64,000 bases of DNA from a virus, in the IMG/VR virus record IMGVR_UViG_3300007735_000795, positions 34,767 to 98,766 of that record, one strand, 5' to 3'. Positions 14,378 through 22,960 of the stretch are shown in pieces. Position numbers and translations under genes: made by a program. Each line of letters opens with the position of its first letter. The stretch's first letter is position 1. A model generated the notes under the pieces. It was not told the origin of the DNA, did no database searches, and worked only from the letters and a program-made list of their open reading frames with translations.

Positions 14378-14716
14378 TTATTTCATAAATAATTGAATGC
14401 ATAAAATACAAATACTTAATAATAAACAGATACCCGTCTTCATACTAATAGGTTCATTAAACCAGTTTATTGACATAAATGTAAAAACAACAGTTCCAAT
14501 AGCAAAACCTATTAATCGAGAAGGCCACAGTTGTCCACCAAAATGTTCAACCATGCACTGAACAGAATACATGAACAAATAGGAAATAGGAATACCCAAC
14601 CAAACAACCATATGAGGATGGTCTTTCATCCATTGGAATTTCCATCGGCCTTGTAGTTGAAGGAATGTTAGCAATTGTGCTAATACTCCAATTCCTATTC
14701 CTATTAACAGTTTCAT
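14378..14716 (-). CDS. Four-pass membrane protein
   Basis: 112 aa from ATG 14716 (MKLLIGIGIGVLAQ); an upstream in-frame start at 14761 would lie inside the neighbouring gene and add a charged stretch before the first membrane helix. Hydrophobic segments at about 2-20, 34-52, 66-84 and 92-110 are separated by QGRWKFQW and GGQLWPSRLIGF, giving a compact four-helix layout like small transporters. I recall such phage proteins without a known substrate. Confidence 0.65.
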   Translation of the reverse strand: MKLLIGIGIGVLAQLLTFLQLQGRWKFQWMKDHPHMVVWLGIPISYLFMYSVQCMVEHFGGQLWPSRLIGFAIGTVVFTFMSINWFNEPISMKTGICLLLSICILCIQLFMK

Positions 14717-14931
14717 ATGTATTCTTTTTCTAATTTTAATGTTGTTAAGCGTTGTAAACACTTAAATTGTTCTTCATATTTCAATGGTTTAGCATCATCA
14801 TAGTTATCTGAAAATGCTATTGATCGTCCTCCTTCTCTTAAACCAATCCATACTTGTAAGTACTCGTTGTACACAATGTATGGTTTAGCATCAGGGTCTT
14901 CGGATGTGTGTCGTTTAGATTTTTTCATCAT
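14713..14931 (-). CDS. Small hypothetical protein
   Basis: 72 aa (MMKKSKRHTSEDPDAKPYIVYN...). A basic N-terminus is followed by YLQVWIGLREGGRSIAF, strand-like. Overlaps both neighbours by a few bases. Function unknown. Confidence 0.6.
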   Translation of the reverse strand: MMKKSKRHTSEDPDAKPYIVYNEYLQVWIGLREGGRSIAFSDNYDDAKPLKYEEQFKCLQRLTTLKLEKEYI

Positions 14932-15148
14932 AAAGCGGAACAGCGTCTAGTTCTTCAAGTTTAACCCATACTCTAGTTTTCCACAAATCAACACTTACAT
15001 TGTCAATTGTTTCAGTTTCATCTTCAGTTGCTAATGCTAAAAGCAATAAACATTCATCTAGTGTTTCAATAGCTTCATTGAATTGTTCAGCTTCAATTTG
15101 TTGGAGAGCACGTTTCCAAGTGTTTGTAATTTTTCCTACTTTTTTCAT
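14915..15148 (-). CDS. Small TPR-like helical protein
   Basis: 77 aa. WKRALQQIEAEQFNEAIETLDECLLLLALA resembles a single tetratricopeptide helix pair, followed by an acidic tail with VDLWKTRVWVKLEELD. Overlaps the downstream gene by 17 bases. Function unknown. Confidence 0.6.
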   Translation of the reverse strand: MKKVGKITNTWKRALQQIEAEQFNEAIETLDECLLLLALATEDETETIDNVSVDLWKTRVWVKLEELDAVPLYDEKI

Positions 15149-15152
15149 AACT

Positions 15153-15482
15153 TTAATTTATTATTTGTTTAATATGTTTACAAATACGATCCTTACTCCT
15201 CCAGTAACCTGGACAATTACATTTGTAGGTATTACCAATTTTTTGAATTTGGTATTTTCCTTCACCTGATGATGAAGACACCTCTATAATGTTTGAGATT
15301 GGTTTTGGTTTGGTATCAACACTTTTAGTCCAAACAATATCATCAAGAGTTGTATTGCTTGGTACATCAATCCAAAATGGTAGTATAACTGATCTGTCTA
15401 GTAAATGGGCAATTGCAGGATACACATTGCCTCCAGTAATGTAATGTTTTCCGTCTTTGAATTGATATACGTGTTTGTCCAT
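15153..15482 (-). CDS. SWIM zinc-finger protein
   Basis: 109 aa. The C-terminus (about 90-106) has YKCNCPGYW...ICKHIKQI, the CxCx(n)CxH pattern of a SWIM zinc finger, preceded by GKYQIQKIGN as in SWIM domains. The N-terminal part (YQFKDGKHYITGGNVYPAIAHLL) is unassigned. SWIM fingers mediate DNA or protein binding. It stands directly behind promoter 15500-15531, whose -7 box is 18 bases from the ATG. Confidence 0.65.
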   Translation of the reverse strand: MDKHVYQFKDGKHYITGGNVYPAIAHLLDRSVILPFWIDVPSNTTLDDIVWTKSVDTKPKPISNIIEVSSSSGEGKYQIQKIGNTYKCNCPGYWRSKDRICKHIKQIIN

Positions 15483-15499
15483 GTTTTTTAACTTACACG

Positions 15500-15531
15500 T
15501 AAATATACGACAAAGGCTTTACAAAGCCAAA
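15500..15531 (-). promoter_or_regulatory. Bacteroidota-type promoter with internal hairpin
   Basis: Minus strand TTTG, 20 bases, TATATTTA preceded by GTCG. Between the boxes lies the perfect inverted repeat GGCTTTACAAAGCC (15515-15528), which touches the -33 box. Confidence 0.7.
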
Positions 15532-15538
15532 TAAAATG

Positions 15539-15688
15539 TTAAGAAAATTGCTTTTCTTGGCGGGAAATTTCCAAGTCTAATGTGAGGAGTGTACATAGTT
15601 CCTCTAAATTCTCCCAACTGTACATTGCCATTATTAGCAATGTACTGTCGGGAATTTTGTTAAAGTACCTTAATACATTACTCTCCAT
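15539..15688 (-). CDS. Very small protein
   Basis: 49 aa (MESNVLRYFNKIPDST...). A helical region TLLIMAMYSWENLEELCTLL is moderately hydrophobic. ATG 15688 overlaps the end of the upstream small gene. It is the last gene before promoter 15500-15531. No family. Confidence 0.45.
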   Translation of the reverse strand: MESNVLRYFNKIPDSTLLIMAMYSWENLEELCTLLTLDLEISRQEKQFS

Positions 15689-15836
15689 TATACTTTAGAG
15701 CAGGATGGTACTTTTTAGTTGCTTGCCTTGGTTGACGAGCAGCTTGTTGTTGTTGGTTTTTTCTTCTTTTAGTCTCCATTATTTGAATGTAAGACTTTAA
15801 GCACTCGTAGTTGCTTTGGGGTGAATTTTTACTCAT
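15678..15836 (-). CDS. Small basic glutamine-rich protein
   Basis: 52 aa (MSKNSPQSNYECLKSYIQIM...). A basic run of lysine, arginine and glutamine (KRRKNQQQQAARQPRQ) occupies the middle. Possibly nucleic-acid binding. It overlaps the next small gene. Spacing between genes is otherwise typical of this region. Confidence 0.5.
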   Translation of the reverse strand: MSKNSPQSNYECLKSYIQIMETKRRKNQQQQAARQPRQATKKYHPALKYNGE

Positions 15837-15918
15837 AACTTATCTTCCTTGTCCTTTATAAATTTTTTTATAATTTTTGCTTGTTTTTAGCTTGCTTGAC
15901 TTTTTTTTAGAATGGATG

Positions 15919-16275
15919 TTAGGCCTTTTTCTTCGGGGTTTCCTTTCTGAGTGGGTTTGTGTTTTTAATGCCATCTTCTTTTTCTTTTAATTTGTTTATA
16001 GCTTCTACTATTCTGGTACAGTCCTCATAGAGTTCTTTCTCAACATAGTATTTTAGGTTTTCTTGTAACGTTTCACAAAAATATTTTTTTTCTAGTGTTA
16101 TGTCGTATGTAGCATCATCTTCTAAACAAGTAACTGATAGTACGTGTAAATGTTTTTTACGGGTGTTTAGGTTTTCTAGAAGTGTCTCTACAACAGCGGC
16201 GGCTATTGCAAAATCCTTCCTATCAATCATGTCTTGGAATTCATCAACATTATTTAAGATTATTTCAACAGCCAT
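15919..16275 (-). CDS. Helical protein with basic tail
   Basis: 118 aa. Two helix-rich parts (NVDEFQDMIDRKDFAIAAAVVETLLENLNTRKK and LQENLKYYVEKELYEDCTRIVEAINKLKEK) flank a strand-like VLSVTCLEDDATYDITLEKKYF; the tail KETPKKKA is basic. No family recognised. The 80 bases downstream (15837-15918) hold no gene. Confidence 0.6.
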   Translation of the reverse strand: MAVEIILNNVDEFQDMIDRKDFAIAAAVVETLLENLNTRKKHLHVLSVTCLEDDATYDITLEKKYFCETLQENLKYYVEKELYEDCTRIVEAINKLKEKEDGIKNTNPLRKETPKKKA

Positions 16276-16276
16276 A

Positions 16277-16432
16277 TTAGAATAAGTCTAAAAATTTAGG
16301 ATTAATTTCTTTGCCTTTAAGTTGATTCATTTTTTCATCATTAGCAAGCATTTGGGTTGCTAATTTTTCTAAATGTTTTGCCTTAATAGCATCATAATCA
16401 GTAATAATATCTTGATGTTTTTTGCTTTTCAT
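16277..16432 (-). CDS. Small charged helical protein
   Basis: 51 aa (MKSKKHQDIITDYDAIKAKH...). A single long amphipathic helix with a KFLDLF end. Its stop lies one base before the next ATG (16275). Function unknown. Confidence 0.5.
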   Translation of the reverse strand: MKSKKHQDIITDYDAIKAKHLEKLATQMLANDEKMNQLKGKEINPKFLDLF

Positions 16433-16446
16433 CTACTAATAAATAT

Positions 16447-17091
16447 TTAAAGTCTACTAATAAACTCAGAACCATCATCAGTTGGAGGTTGAGTTTTTTC
16501 TAACCCCAATTCTTTTAAACGTTGAAGTGTATAATCATCTACTTCCCAATCTACTTCACTTTGAGACATGGGACGATGGTCTTCTAAACCTTCAATTTGT
16601 TTATTAGAAAACAAATCACCAACAGTCAAATAATAACAATTATAACACAGCATTTCCATATTTTCAATAGTATAATACTGTTTATTACCGTTTTTAAAAT
16701 GAAGAACAAGTGGAATTTTGTAATCTAATACCCTACGTTCATGGAATCCACAATTATAACATTCTTCTTTTAAATACCCCTCTTGTATCATTCGATACTT
16801 TATTTTTTGAGGGTTGAAGTGAGCAGGATTTATTTTTCCTTCTAATATGTCTAATAAGGCTGGTTCTTTTTTACCAAATGGTGCTTGTGATAGGAATTTA
16901 GGGATGCCTTTTCCTGCTTGGTTTTTATGTGATTCGAATAAACTAACCCCATTTTCATCCTGATACAGTTTCATCCATTTTTTAAGGTGCTGGTATGAAA
17001 CATTCAAATAGCGGGCTGCGGCTCGGACCGATTTTGTCTTGTCCATAGCCGCAATTGCCATTTCTTTTGATATGGGTTTAGGTTTAGGCAT
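16447..17091 (-). CDS. HTH plus degenerate HNH/zinc-ribbon DNA-binding protein
   Basis: 214 aa. Residues 8-42 form a homeodomain-like helix-turn-helix (KEMAIAAMDKTKSVRAAARYLNVSYQHLKKWM). A treble-clef region follows: ECYNCGF, then LVLHFKNGN...NMEMLCYNCYYL. This matches the HNH frame (first His, Asn, CxxC) but the last 'H' of the usual CPNCH is replaced by Tyr. It may be a homing-type endonuclease that lost cleavage and kept DNA binding. Start overlaps the upstream stop. Confidence 0.6.
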   Translation of the reverse strand: MPKPKPISKEMAIAAMDKTKSVRAAARYLNVSYQHLKKWMKLYQDENGVSLFESHKNQAGKGIPKFLSQAPFGKKEPALLDILEGKINPAHFNPQKIKYRMIQEGYLKEECYNCGFHERRVLDYKIPLVLHFKNGNKQYYTIENMEMLCYNCYYLTVGDLFSNKQIEGLEDHRPMSQSEVDWEVDDYTLQRLKELGLEKTQPPTDDGSEFISRL

Positions 17092-17498
17092 TAGTCTTCG
17101 TCTTCTTCACCTTTCCAATCATCATAACTCCAGTCTTCATCTTCTAAACCATCTTCTAAAGTAGCATCCCATTCTTTAAGATCATCTTCATCTTCAATAA
17201 GAATATTTGAATCGTCTTCTGCAAAGGCAAATTCTTCTTCTTCCTCTTGTGTTTTTTTCTTTTTAGGTTTGGGATTAGACTGTTTTCTAAAGTTTTTTTC
17301 TGCTTCTTGAATTTTGTCATACACCTCTCTGTCCACAGCATACGTTTCAATCCATGTATGATCACCTTCCCCCATTTGAACCACCATTGCCACTTTCTTT
17401 TCAGCAGTTGAATGCTGAGTACATGTTTGGGTGTCTGGGAGGATTTTTATCCTACGTGGGTCAATTACCACATCACATACTTTACATTGTCTACTCAT
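17091..17498 (-). CDS. Zinc-finger protein with very acidic tail
   Basis: 135 aa. CKVCDVVIDPRRIKILPDTQTCTQH at the N-terminus resembles the DksA/TraR-type finger (CxxC, I..RR, LP, C). The middle has WIETYAVDREVYDKIQEAEKNF, then a basic block and about 40 residues dominated by Asp and Glu. It overlaps the HTH/HNH gene by one base. A transcription-related role is suggested only by the finger; the acidic tail could mimic DNA. Confidence 0.5.
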   Translation of the reverse strand: MSRQCKVCDVVIDPRRIKILPDTQTCTQHSTAEKKVAMVVQMGEGDHTWIETYAVDREVYDKIQEAEKNFRKQSNPKPKKKKTQEEEEEFAFAEDDSNILIEDEDDLKEWDATLEDGLEDEDWSYDDWKGEEDED

Positions 17499-17877
17499 AA
17501 TTTTGGTTTGCTTTATTTATTTTTTCTATTAAATTCCAAAGTTCAAGGGCTGATTTTAATTTATAAAGTTTTTTCGGTTTACCAGGTATTGTTACTTCTA
17601 GTCCTAGAATAGAACCATCATTGTCGAACCTGTCATATACATACCATAAAACTAAATTAGCTATGTCTTCCCCGTATTTTAAAAAAAGTAAATCTTCAAT
17701 TACATTGTAGTAATGTTCCTCATAAACATAAAAATCAATGTGTAAATGATCATGAAGGAAATTAGTTCGTATCCAGCATTGATCAAGAGTTTCTACTATA
17801 GAAACAAAAATATCTTTTTCTGAGTTTTTATGGTTCTGGTTTATCCTAAGATGAGAACCAAAGTTATTTATGTTCAT
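17491..17877 (-). CDS. Hypothetical protein
   Basis: 128 aa (MNINNFGSHLRINQNHKNSEKDIFV...). Alternating helices and strands with LHIDFYVYEEHYYNVIEDLLFLKYG and a C-terminal KLKSALELWNLIEKI. Overlaps both neighbours slightly. Function unknown. Confidence 0.6.
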   Translation of the reverse strand: MNINNFGSHLRINQNHKNSEKDIFVSIVETLDQCWIRTNFLHDHLHIDFYVYEEHYYNVIEDLLFLKYGEDIANLVLWYVYDRFDNDGSILGLEVTIPGKPKKLYKLKSALELWNLIEKINKANQNYE

Positions 17878-18046
17878 TTTTTACTCCTACTGAATATAGT
17901 TTTATAAAATTTTCCGTACTCATTGCTTTCATTGAAGCAAAATGTATAACAGCTATACCTATTGTGCCTGCGGTGCATGTCCCAATTGGTTCTTGGTATG
18001 CATCCGTGTTTGAATAAAAGTAATAGTCTTTAAATTCGTATTCCAT
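17864..18046 (-). CDS. Small hypothetical protein
   Basis: 60 aa (MEYEFKDYYFYSNTDAYQEP...). Includes the Gly/Ala/Thr-rich GTCTAGTIGIAVIHFASM, a possible short membrane-contact helix. It starts 6 bases downstream of the -7 box of promoter 18052-18083, so its leader would be very short. Function unknown. Confidence 0.55.
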   Translation of the reverse strand: MEYEFKDYYFYSNTDAYQEPIGTCTAGTIGIAVIHFASMKAMSTENFIKLYSVGVKNEHK

Positions 18047-18051
18047 TGGTG

Positions 18052-18083
18052 TAAATATAATAACAGAGAATTAAAGAATCAAA
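18052..18083 (-). promoter_or_regulatory. Bacteroidota-type promoter
   Basis: Minus strand TTTG, 20 bases, TATATTTA. The -33 box overlaps the 3' end of the glycosyltransferase gene. The -7 box is only 6 bases from ATG 18046, implying a nearly leaderless mRNA. Confidence 0.5.
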
Positions 18084-18957
18084 TTATTTCGTATTCTATT
18101 TCAATGTCTGAAAAACCCCATGTATCTGAATTTTCAGTTTTGTTTTGATAAATTACAGCTCTATATTGATCATTCATTTTTTTATTAACTCCATCTGCTA
18201 TACCACCTCCTCCCCATCCTTTAGAACCATGGTTGATATGAAACATAGGAGGTTCAAATATAGCTTTTAATCCAAAACCATGCATAGCTGCTTTTTTCTG
18301 TACATTTGTATCTGAAAATAAAGCATAAATTAGTTCTTCTTCAAATCCTCTAATTTCATTCCATATATGTTTAGGAGCAAATTGGAAATCACCACAACAG
18401 TTAATTAAACTATAATCATCTCCAGACACTATTTTTTCATATACTTCTCGTTTTTCTGAGTTAATTGAGATATAATCTCTTAATTTATCCCAGTCTTGGT
18501 ATTTTAAGTCACCTCCATGAAATTTTTTAATTTCATCCCATGTTGTTTCTCTTCTACTAAGAGTGATCATTGTATTATCACCATTGATTTTAATGATATT
18601 TTCAACATCTTCTCTTTTAGGATGTATAATATCAATATTAGTAGAAACAATCCAATCACCTTCAGCTCGTCTAATACCAATATTACGTCCTAATACTTCA
18701 CAACATTTTTGAGCATCAGGATCATGATATGTTAAATAAGAGGTTGCTGAAGGTGGAATTACAAAATGTTTTAGATTACCTTTTAATTGAAGATTATCTT
18801 TAACATCATAAAGTAAACTATGAGTCTCTGAATTCCAGTCAACATATATTACTTCATCATAGGTATGGATAGCTGAGTTAAGGGCATATGTGGCTCTTTC
18901 TAAAAGATTACCACCATAATTATCATTTCTTGATACTACTACTGCTGATATTTTCAT
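18079..18957 (-). CDS. Family 2-like glycosyltransferase
   Basis: 292 aa. The GT-A start MKISAVVVSRNDNYGG is followed by YDEVIYVDWNSETHS and GDWIVSTNIDIIHP, the usual nucleotide-sugar-binding strands with an acidic motif (NID in place of DxD). The C-terminal half has FQFAPKHIWNEIRGFEE, typical of family 2 enzymes. Sugar and acceptor unknown. It is the last gene of the glycan block. Confidence 0.7.
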   Translation of the reverse strand: MKISAVVVSRNDNYGGNLLERATYALNSAIHTYDEVIYVDWNSETHSLLYDVKDNLQLKGNLKHFVIPPSATSYLTYHDPDAQKCCEVLGRNIGIRRAEGDWIVSTNIDIIHPKREDVENIIKINGDNTMITLSRRETTWDEIKKFHGGDLKYQDWDKLRDYISINSEKREVYEKIVSGDDYSLINCCGDFQFAPKHIWNEIRGFEEELIYALFSDTNVQKKAAMHGFGLKAIFEPPMFHINHGSKGWGGGGIADGVNKKMNDQYRAVIYQNKTENSDTWGFSDIEIEYEII

Positions 18958-18958
18958 A

Positions 18959-19735
18959 TTAATCTTGTTTTATATTCCATTTATTTTTAATAACATCAAT
19001 TTGGTTTAAACTTACTTGGTATTTTTCATTATCAGGATGAATTAAAATACAATCTTCATTATTTCCAATAAAATATCTATAGTTTTTATACCCCATATTT
19101 TTTAGAAAGTTTAAAGCTTTTTTATCTATTTCTGTATTACTATTTTCTAATAAAACAACAGGTTTATTTTTATTTAAAGTTTCTTTAGCTCCTAAAAAAG
19201 CATAATATTCATATCCTTGTATATCTATTTTGATTAGATCAGGATTGATATTTATTGAATCTAAAGGTATGACTTCTATTTGATCATGTTCTCTAATTTC
19301 ATTTGAATTATATGAGGCTTCTTTATGTTCAATTCCTCTTCCTCCCCAGTTATAACATCCATTACCAACCCAGCTTTCATTTTCAATATCCCACATCTGT
19401 TGTATTTCATTTTTTTCACCTAAAGCTAATCTGTAAGGTATTACTGTGTTGTCTAAATCATTAAATAATATGTTAGTACATAGCTGGTTATATATCATAG
19501 GTTGGGGTTCAAATGCGTGGACTTTTTTGGTTAATCTTCCAAATTGGACAGCATGAAATCCTAAATTTGCCCCAGCATCTATACAAATATCATCTTTAGT
19601 TAATATATTAGAGTAAAAATCATATAAATGGGATTCCCATGATTTATATCGAAGGATATTAATTCCTATAAGATCATATTCATTAACTAAAAAATTACCA
19701 AGATTAGTTTGTACTATTTCAAATGATTTATTCAT
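18959..19735 (-). CDS. FkbM-family methyltransferase
   Basis: 258 aa. The SAM-binding motif CIDAGANLGFHAVQFG (about 52-67) is followed by VHAFEPQPMIYNQL and LIKIDIQGYEYYAFLGA, the standard FkbM signatures. These enzymes O-methylate sugars and other small molecules. It lies inside the glycosylation block and overlaps the next gene by 8 bases, consistent with methyl-capping a glycan. Confidence 0.85.
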   Translation of the reverse strand: MNKSFEIVQTNLGNFLVNEYDLIGINILRYKSWESHLYDFYSNILTKDDICIDAGANLGFHAVQFGRLTKKVHAFEPQPMIYNQLCTNILFNDLDNTVIPYRLALGEKNEIQQMWDIENESWVGNGCYNWGGRGIEHKEASYNSNEIREHDQIEVIPLDSININPDLIKIDIQGYEYYAFLGAKETLNKNKPVVLLENSNTEIDKKALNFLKNMGYKNYRYFIGNNEDCILIHPDNEKYQVSLNQIDVIKNKWNIKQD

Positions 19736-20561
19736 TATAATATTTTTTAAAGTTATTCCAAAAATTTTCCGCTATGTTTTCTTTATCTAAAAGTATTCCA
19801 CCTAAATGATATATCATAGCTTCATTCACGAATTCAAAAGTGTTTATTAATTTAGTGAATTCATTCCAATCCTCCCAAAATATCCATCCTCTTTTGCCTG
19901 GGTATATATAAGATAATTGGAGGTTAAATATTTTAGAAATCCAACTTATTTTATCAGAATATAATTCTTGTAAAGCAATACAAACCGCAGTATTATCCAT
20001 AGCATCTAATCTTTTTCCTCCTTCCTTGCCTATTCCTTTAACATGACAATTTATATCTTTTTCTTTATAGTAATATTCCCTATAAGGAATTAAAGCAGTT
20101 TGAAAATCTTTAAGATATTCAGCTTTCATTGAAACAAATCCAGCGTTAAAGAATCCTTTAACAAAAGAATATATTTTAGGATTAAAATCTAACCATTGAT
20201 TAAAATGATAAGGAGGTGTTCCTGTTCCTGATTGGTCAGAAACTACAGCTATTTCAATGTTATTTTCATCAAAGATCTTATTGAAATCAAAAGCATCCCA
20301 TCTAATTATAGTATCAGCATCTATAAATGTTACTCTATTATATTCCAATGGTGAAAAGTCAACTTCTAACCATCTATCATAACACATAGCAGCATAATCA
20401 AATTCATTAGTATCATTTATATATTTATCTCCTTCAATTAAGTGAAGATATATATTGTATTTATCACAATAAAATTTCCATGTGTTAATACAAGCACTAT
20501 ATTCTTTACTTTTTAATAAAGAATTATAGGTTGCTATTACTATAGCGTTTTTTTTACTCAT
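19728..20561 (-). CDS. Glycosyltransferase with DAD motif
   Basis: 277 aa. IVIATYNSLLKSKEYSACINTWKFYC at the N-terminus and FIDADTIIRWDAF in the middle (DxD-type metal motif), then AVVSDQSG and GFFNAGFVSMKAE resemble GT-A enzymes of the family 8 type. A gly-rich HLGGIL near the C-terminus fits. Donor and acceptor cannot be read from the sequence. Confidence 0.65.
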   Translation of the reverse strand: MSKKNAIVIATYNSLLKSKEYSACINTWKFYCDKYNIYLHLIEGDKYINDTNEFDYAAMCYDRWLEVDFSPLEYNRVTFIDADTIIRWDAFDFNKIFDENNIEIAVVSDQSGTGTPPYHFNQWLDFNPKIYSFVKGFFNAGFVSMKAEYLKDFQTALIPYREYYYKEKDINCHVKGIGKEGGKRLDAMDNTAVCIALQELYSDKISWISKIFNLQLSYIYPGKRGWIFWEDWNEFTKLINTFEFVNEAMIYHLGGILLDKENIAENFWNNFKKYYNE

Positions 20562-20575
20562 TTTGAAACTAAATT

Positions 20576-21142
20576 TTATTTAAATCTCAAAGCCATAATT
20601 TCATCTATATTATTCACATTCATTCTTAAATCTAAGATATGCATGTTATTAAGTTGTTTTTTTAAATAAAAAAGATTCATACAATAATTTTCTAAAATAT
20701 CTTCACATACTAACACACCTCCCTCATTTAAAAGAGAATAATAGTTTCTTAAAAAATATTCTTGAGACTCCCAAGTATGAGGTCCATCATCTATAATAAT
20801 ATCAAACATCCCCTCCTTTTCTATAAGCATATCAATCATATCTTTAGTATAAGCATCATACTCAGAACCAGCATATAAAGTTACTTTATCATTAGGAATA
20901 GATCCTTTATATATTTGATTATCAAGTCCTACATATTTTTCTACATAAGATATGTTTGAAAAAGGACCTACAGATCCTTCTCCAAATAAACTAACTCCTA
21001 TTTCTAACACTTTAAGAGGTCTATTAAATTTTAAGTATTGAGAATTAAAAATTAAATCATATACTATTCCGTATTGATGAGTGGTATTCTTATCAGAAGT
21101 ACCAGTTAAAAGAATTTTTCCTACATTACAATAATTTTCCAT
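20576..21142 (-). CDS. Class I SAM-dependent methyltransferase
   Basis: 188 aa. LKVLEIGVSLFGEGS (SAM motif I), YVGLDNQIYKG (acidic motif II), DIIIDDGPHTWESQEYFLRNYYSLLNEGGVLVCED (motifs IV-V). This is the pattern of methyltransferases found in polysaccharide and antibiotic clusters. Substrate unknown, probably a sugar. Confidence 0.75.
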   Translation of the reverse strand: MENYCNVGKILLTGTSDKNTTHQYGIVYDLIFNSQYLKFNRPLKVLEIGVSLFGEGSVGPFSNISYVEKYVGLDNQIYKGSIPNDKVTLYAGSEYDAYTKDMIDMLIEKEGMFDIIIDDGPHTWESQEYFLRNYYSLLNEGGVLVCEDILENYCMNLFYLKKQLNNMHILDLRMNVNNIDEIMALRFK

Positions 21143-21158
21143 ATTATTTTATTTTTTA

Positions 21159-22166
21159 TCATTTATTTTTTAAGTAATTAATAACTTCATTAACTGATTC
21201 TTCTAATGAGATTTTAGCTTCAAATCCTAATACTTCTTTTGCTTTAGTCACATCTGGGATTCGTTTTTGAACATCATATTCAAATGGCTCATCATGAATA
21301 ATTTTAAATTCTTCATTTGGGTTAATAGTGTTCCATACTATTTTAGCTAATTCTAAAACACTAGTAGATTGAGGAGTAGAGATATTAAAATCTTCATTAA
21401 TAGCCTTTTCAGATTCCATTACCATTCTAATTCCTCTAGCTAAATCTTTACCATTTGTGTAACATCTAACTTGATTTCCTTCTCCTAGAATATGAAGTGG
21501 GTTTTGTCCTTTTAAAACTTTATTAATTAAATCTGGTAGTACATGTGATAACATAAGTTTTATGTTTCCTGATGTTATTTCATGTTCTGAGATAGATTCT
21601 TCTTCTCCAATGCCTACACAATTAAAAGGTCTGACTATTGAATAAGGCAAACCATATTGCTCCCAGGCTCCTTTAGCAAAATATTCAGATGCTAATTTCT
21701 GGAATCCATAAGTTGATGATGGTGGTGGGCAAACTTTTATTTCAGTTTCAGGAGTTGGGTATAAAGTTGTTTCTTCAAATACCATAGAACTTGATAAGAC
21801 AATAATACGTTCCAAATATCCTTCTTTATATCCTTTAATAGCAGCATCAAAGGTTTGAGCTAATATTCTTTCATTTGTAGCTAATAAATCATAAGCAAAT
21901 TTATGAAAATAAGATATACCTCCAATCATAGCAGCACCAGCTATAATCATATCAGGACGCTCTTTATCTACAACATCTAAAAATTCAGATGATAATACAT
22001 CTATATTATAAAGTTTAAAATTAGGATGATTATCATGTGGTCTACTAATTTTACCATATTTTTGATAATTATCAATTCCAATTACTTTATACCCATTATT
22101 TAATAATTCATTGCATATGTAACTTCCAATGAATCCTTGGCTGCCTGTTAATACTATTTTTTTCAT
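21159..22166 (-). CDS. NAD-dependent sugar epimerase/dehydratase (extended SDR)
   Basis: 335 aa. The Rossmann motif GSQGFIG (8-14), VLSSSMVF and the catalytic pair Tyr-x3-Lys in STYGFQK, then VRPFNCVG and GNQVRCYTNGKDLARGI mark an extended SDR of the GDP-fucose synthase/UDP-glucose epimerase group. Precise activity is open. Overlaps the neighbouring dehydrogenase-like gene by 4 bases. Confidence 0.8.
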   Translation of the reverse strand: MKKIVLTGSQGFIGSYICNELLNNGYKVIGIDNYQKYGKISRPHDNHPNFKLYNIDVLSSEFLDVVDKERPDMIIAGAAMIGGISYFHKFAYDLLATNERILAQTFDAAIKGYKEGYLERIIVLSSSMVFEETTLYPTPETEIKVCPPPSSTYGFQKLASEYFAKGAWEQYGLPYSIVRPFNCVGIGEEESISEHEITSGNIKLMLSHVLPDLINKVLKGQNPLHILGEGNQVRCYTNGKDLARGIRMVMESEKAINEDFNISTPQSTSVLELAKIVWNTINPNEEFKIIHDEPFEYDVQKRIPDVTKAKEVLGFEAKISLEESVNEVINYLKNK

Positions 22167-22954
22167 AATCTCATTCCTTCAAAAACTGTTTTAGTGAATT
22201 TATTGTTTTCTTTATCTATAATATAAAATAATTCTAAATCTAAGCCTAACTCTTTTACTAAAGAATCTAAAGCTTTAGTATCTTTTGGTAAACACATTCC
22301 AGCGTATCCTCTAAAATTATCATTAACATCTAAATATATATCTTTTGTTGTTCCTCTTTTAATAAAAGCATTTTTAATGTCACTATAATTAACATTTAAC
22401 TTTTGACATATTTCATATACTTCATTAGCAAATGTTATTTTTAAAGCATTATATACATTAGAATAATATTTTAATAGTTCTGCTTCTGTTGGTTTTAATT
22501 GAACAATATTTTTAGGATAATTCCCATGACATTTTTTAACTAAATTAAATATATGTTCTGATTCAGTACCTATAGCTAATAAATCATGATTTTCAGTAAA
22601 ATCAGTTATAGCACATCTTTCTCTAAGAAATTCAGGAACAAAACATATTTTTAAATTAGTTTGTTCAATTAATTTTTGAGTTGTTGTTGGTTTAACTGTT
22701 GATTTTATTGCTATTACTCCTTGATAGTTTAACTCTTTTAAATCTAATACTACTTGTTCAACTATAGAAGTATCACATGATCCATCTTCATTACTAGGAG
22801 TTGGAACACACACATAAATTATTTCACAATTTATAAGATCATTCAATTTAGTTTCCATAATGATATCATGAACTAATACTTTATGTCCTAATTTTTCAAA
22901 ACCAAATTTACAAGCTGAGCCTATAATACCTAAGCCTACTATTCCAATTTTCAT
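22163..22954 (-). CDS. Short UDP/GDP-sugar dehydrogenase-like protein (lacks C-terminal domain)
   Basis: 263 aa. GIVGLGIIGSACKFGFEKLG (NAD-binding), YVCVPTPSNEDGSCD, STVKPTTTQ, FVPEFLRE and GMCLPKDTKAL, with the catalytic Cys of the usual GGSCFPKD. The C-terminal UDP-binding domain of these ~430-residue enzymes is absent although the frame ends cleanly. It may bind a different substrate or be a degenerate copy of the complete enzyme at 25065-26414. Confidence 0.7.
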   Translation of the reverse strand: MKIGIVGLGIIGSACKFGFEKLGHKVLVHDIIMETKLNDLINCEIIYVCVPTPSNEDGSCDTSIVEQVVLDLKELNYQGVIAIKSTVKPTTTQKLIEQTNLKICFVPEFLRERCAITDFTENHDLLAIGTESEHIFNLVKKCHGNYPKNIVQLKPTEAELLKYYSNVYNALKITFANEVYEICQKLNVNYSDIKNAFIKRGTTKDIYLDVNDNFRGYAGMCLPKDTKALDSLVKELGLDLELFYIIDKENNKFTKTVFEGMRL

Positions 22955-22960
22955 ATTGTT

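Noticed and set aside
15153-15184. TTTG-N20-TAAATTAA before the small TPR-like gene (ATG 15148)
   Set aside because: The -7 box is a poor match and ends only 5 bases from the ATG, overlapping the upstream stop; treated as chance.
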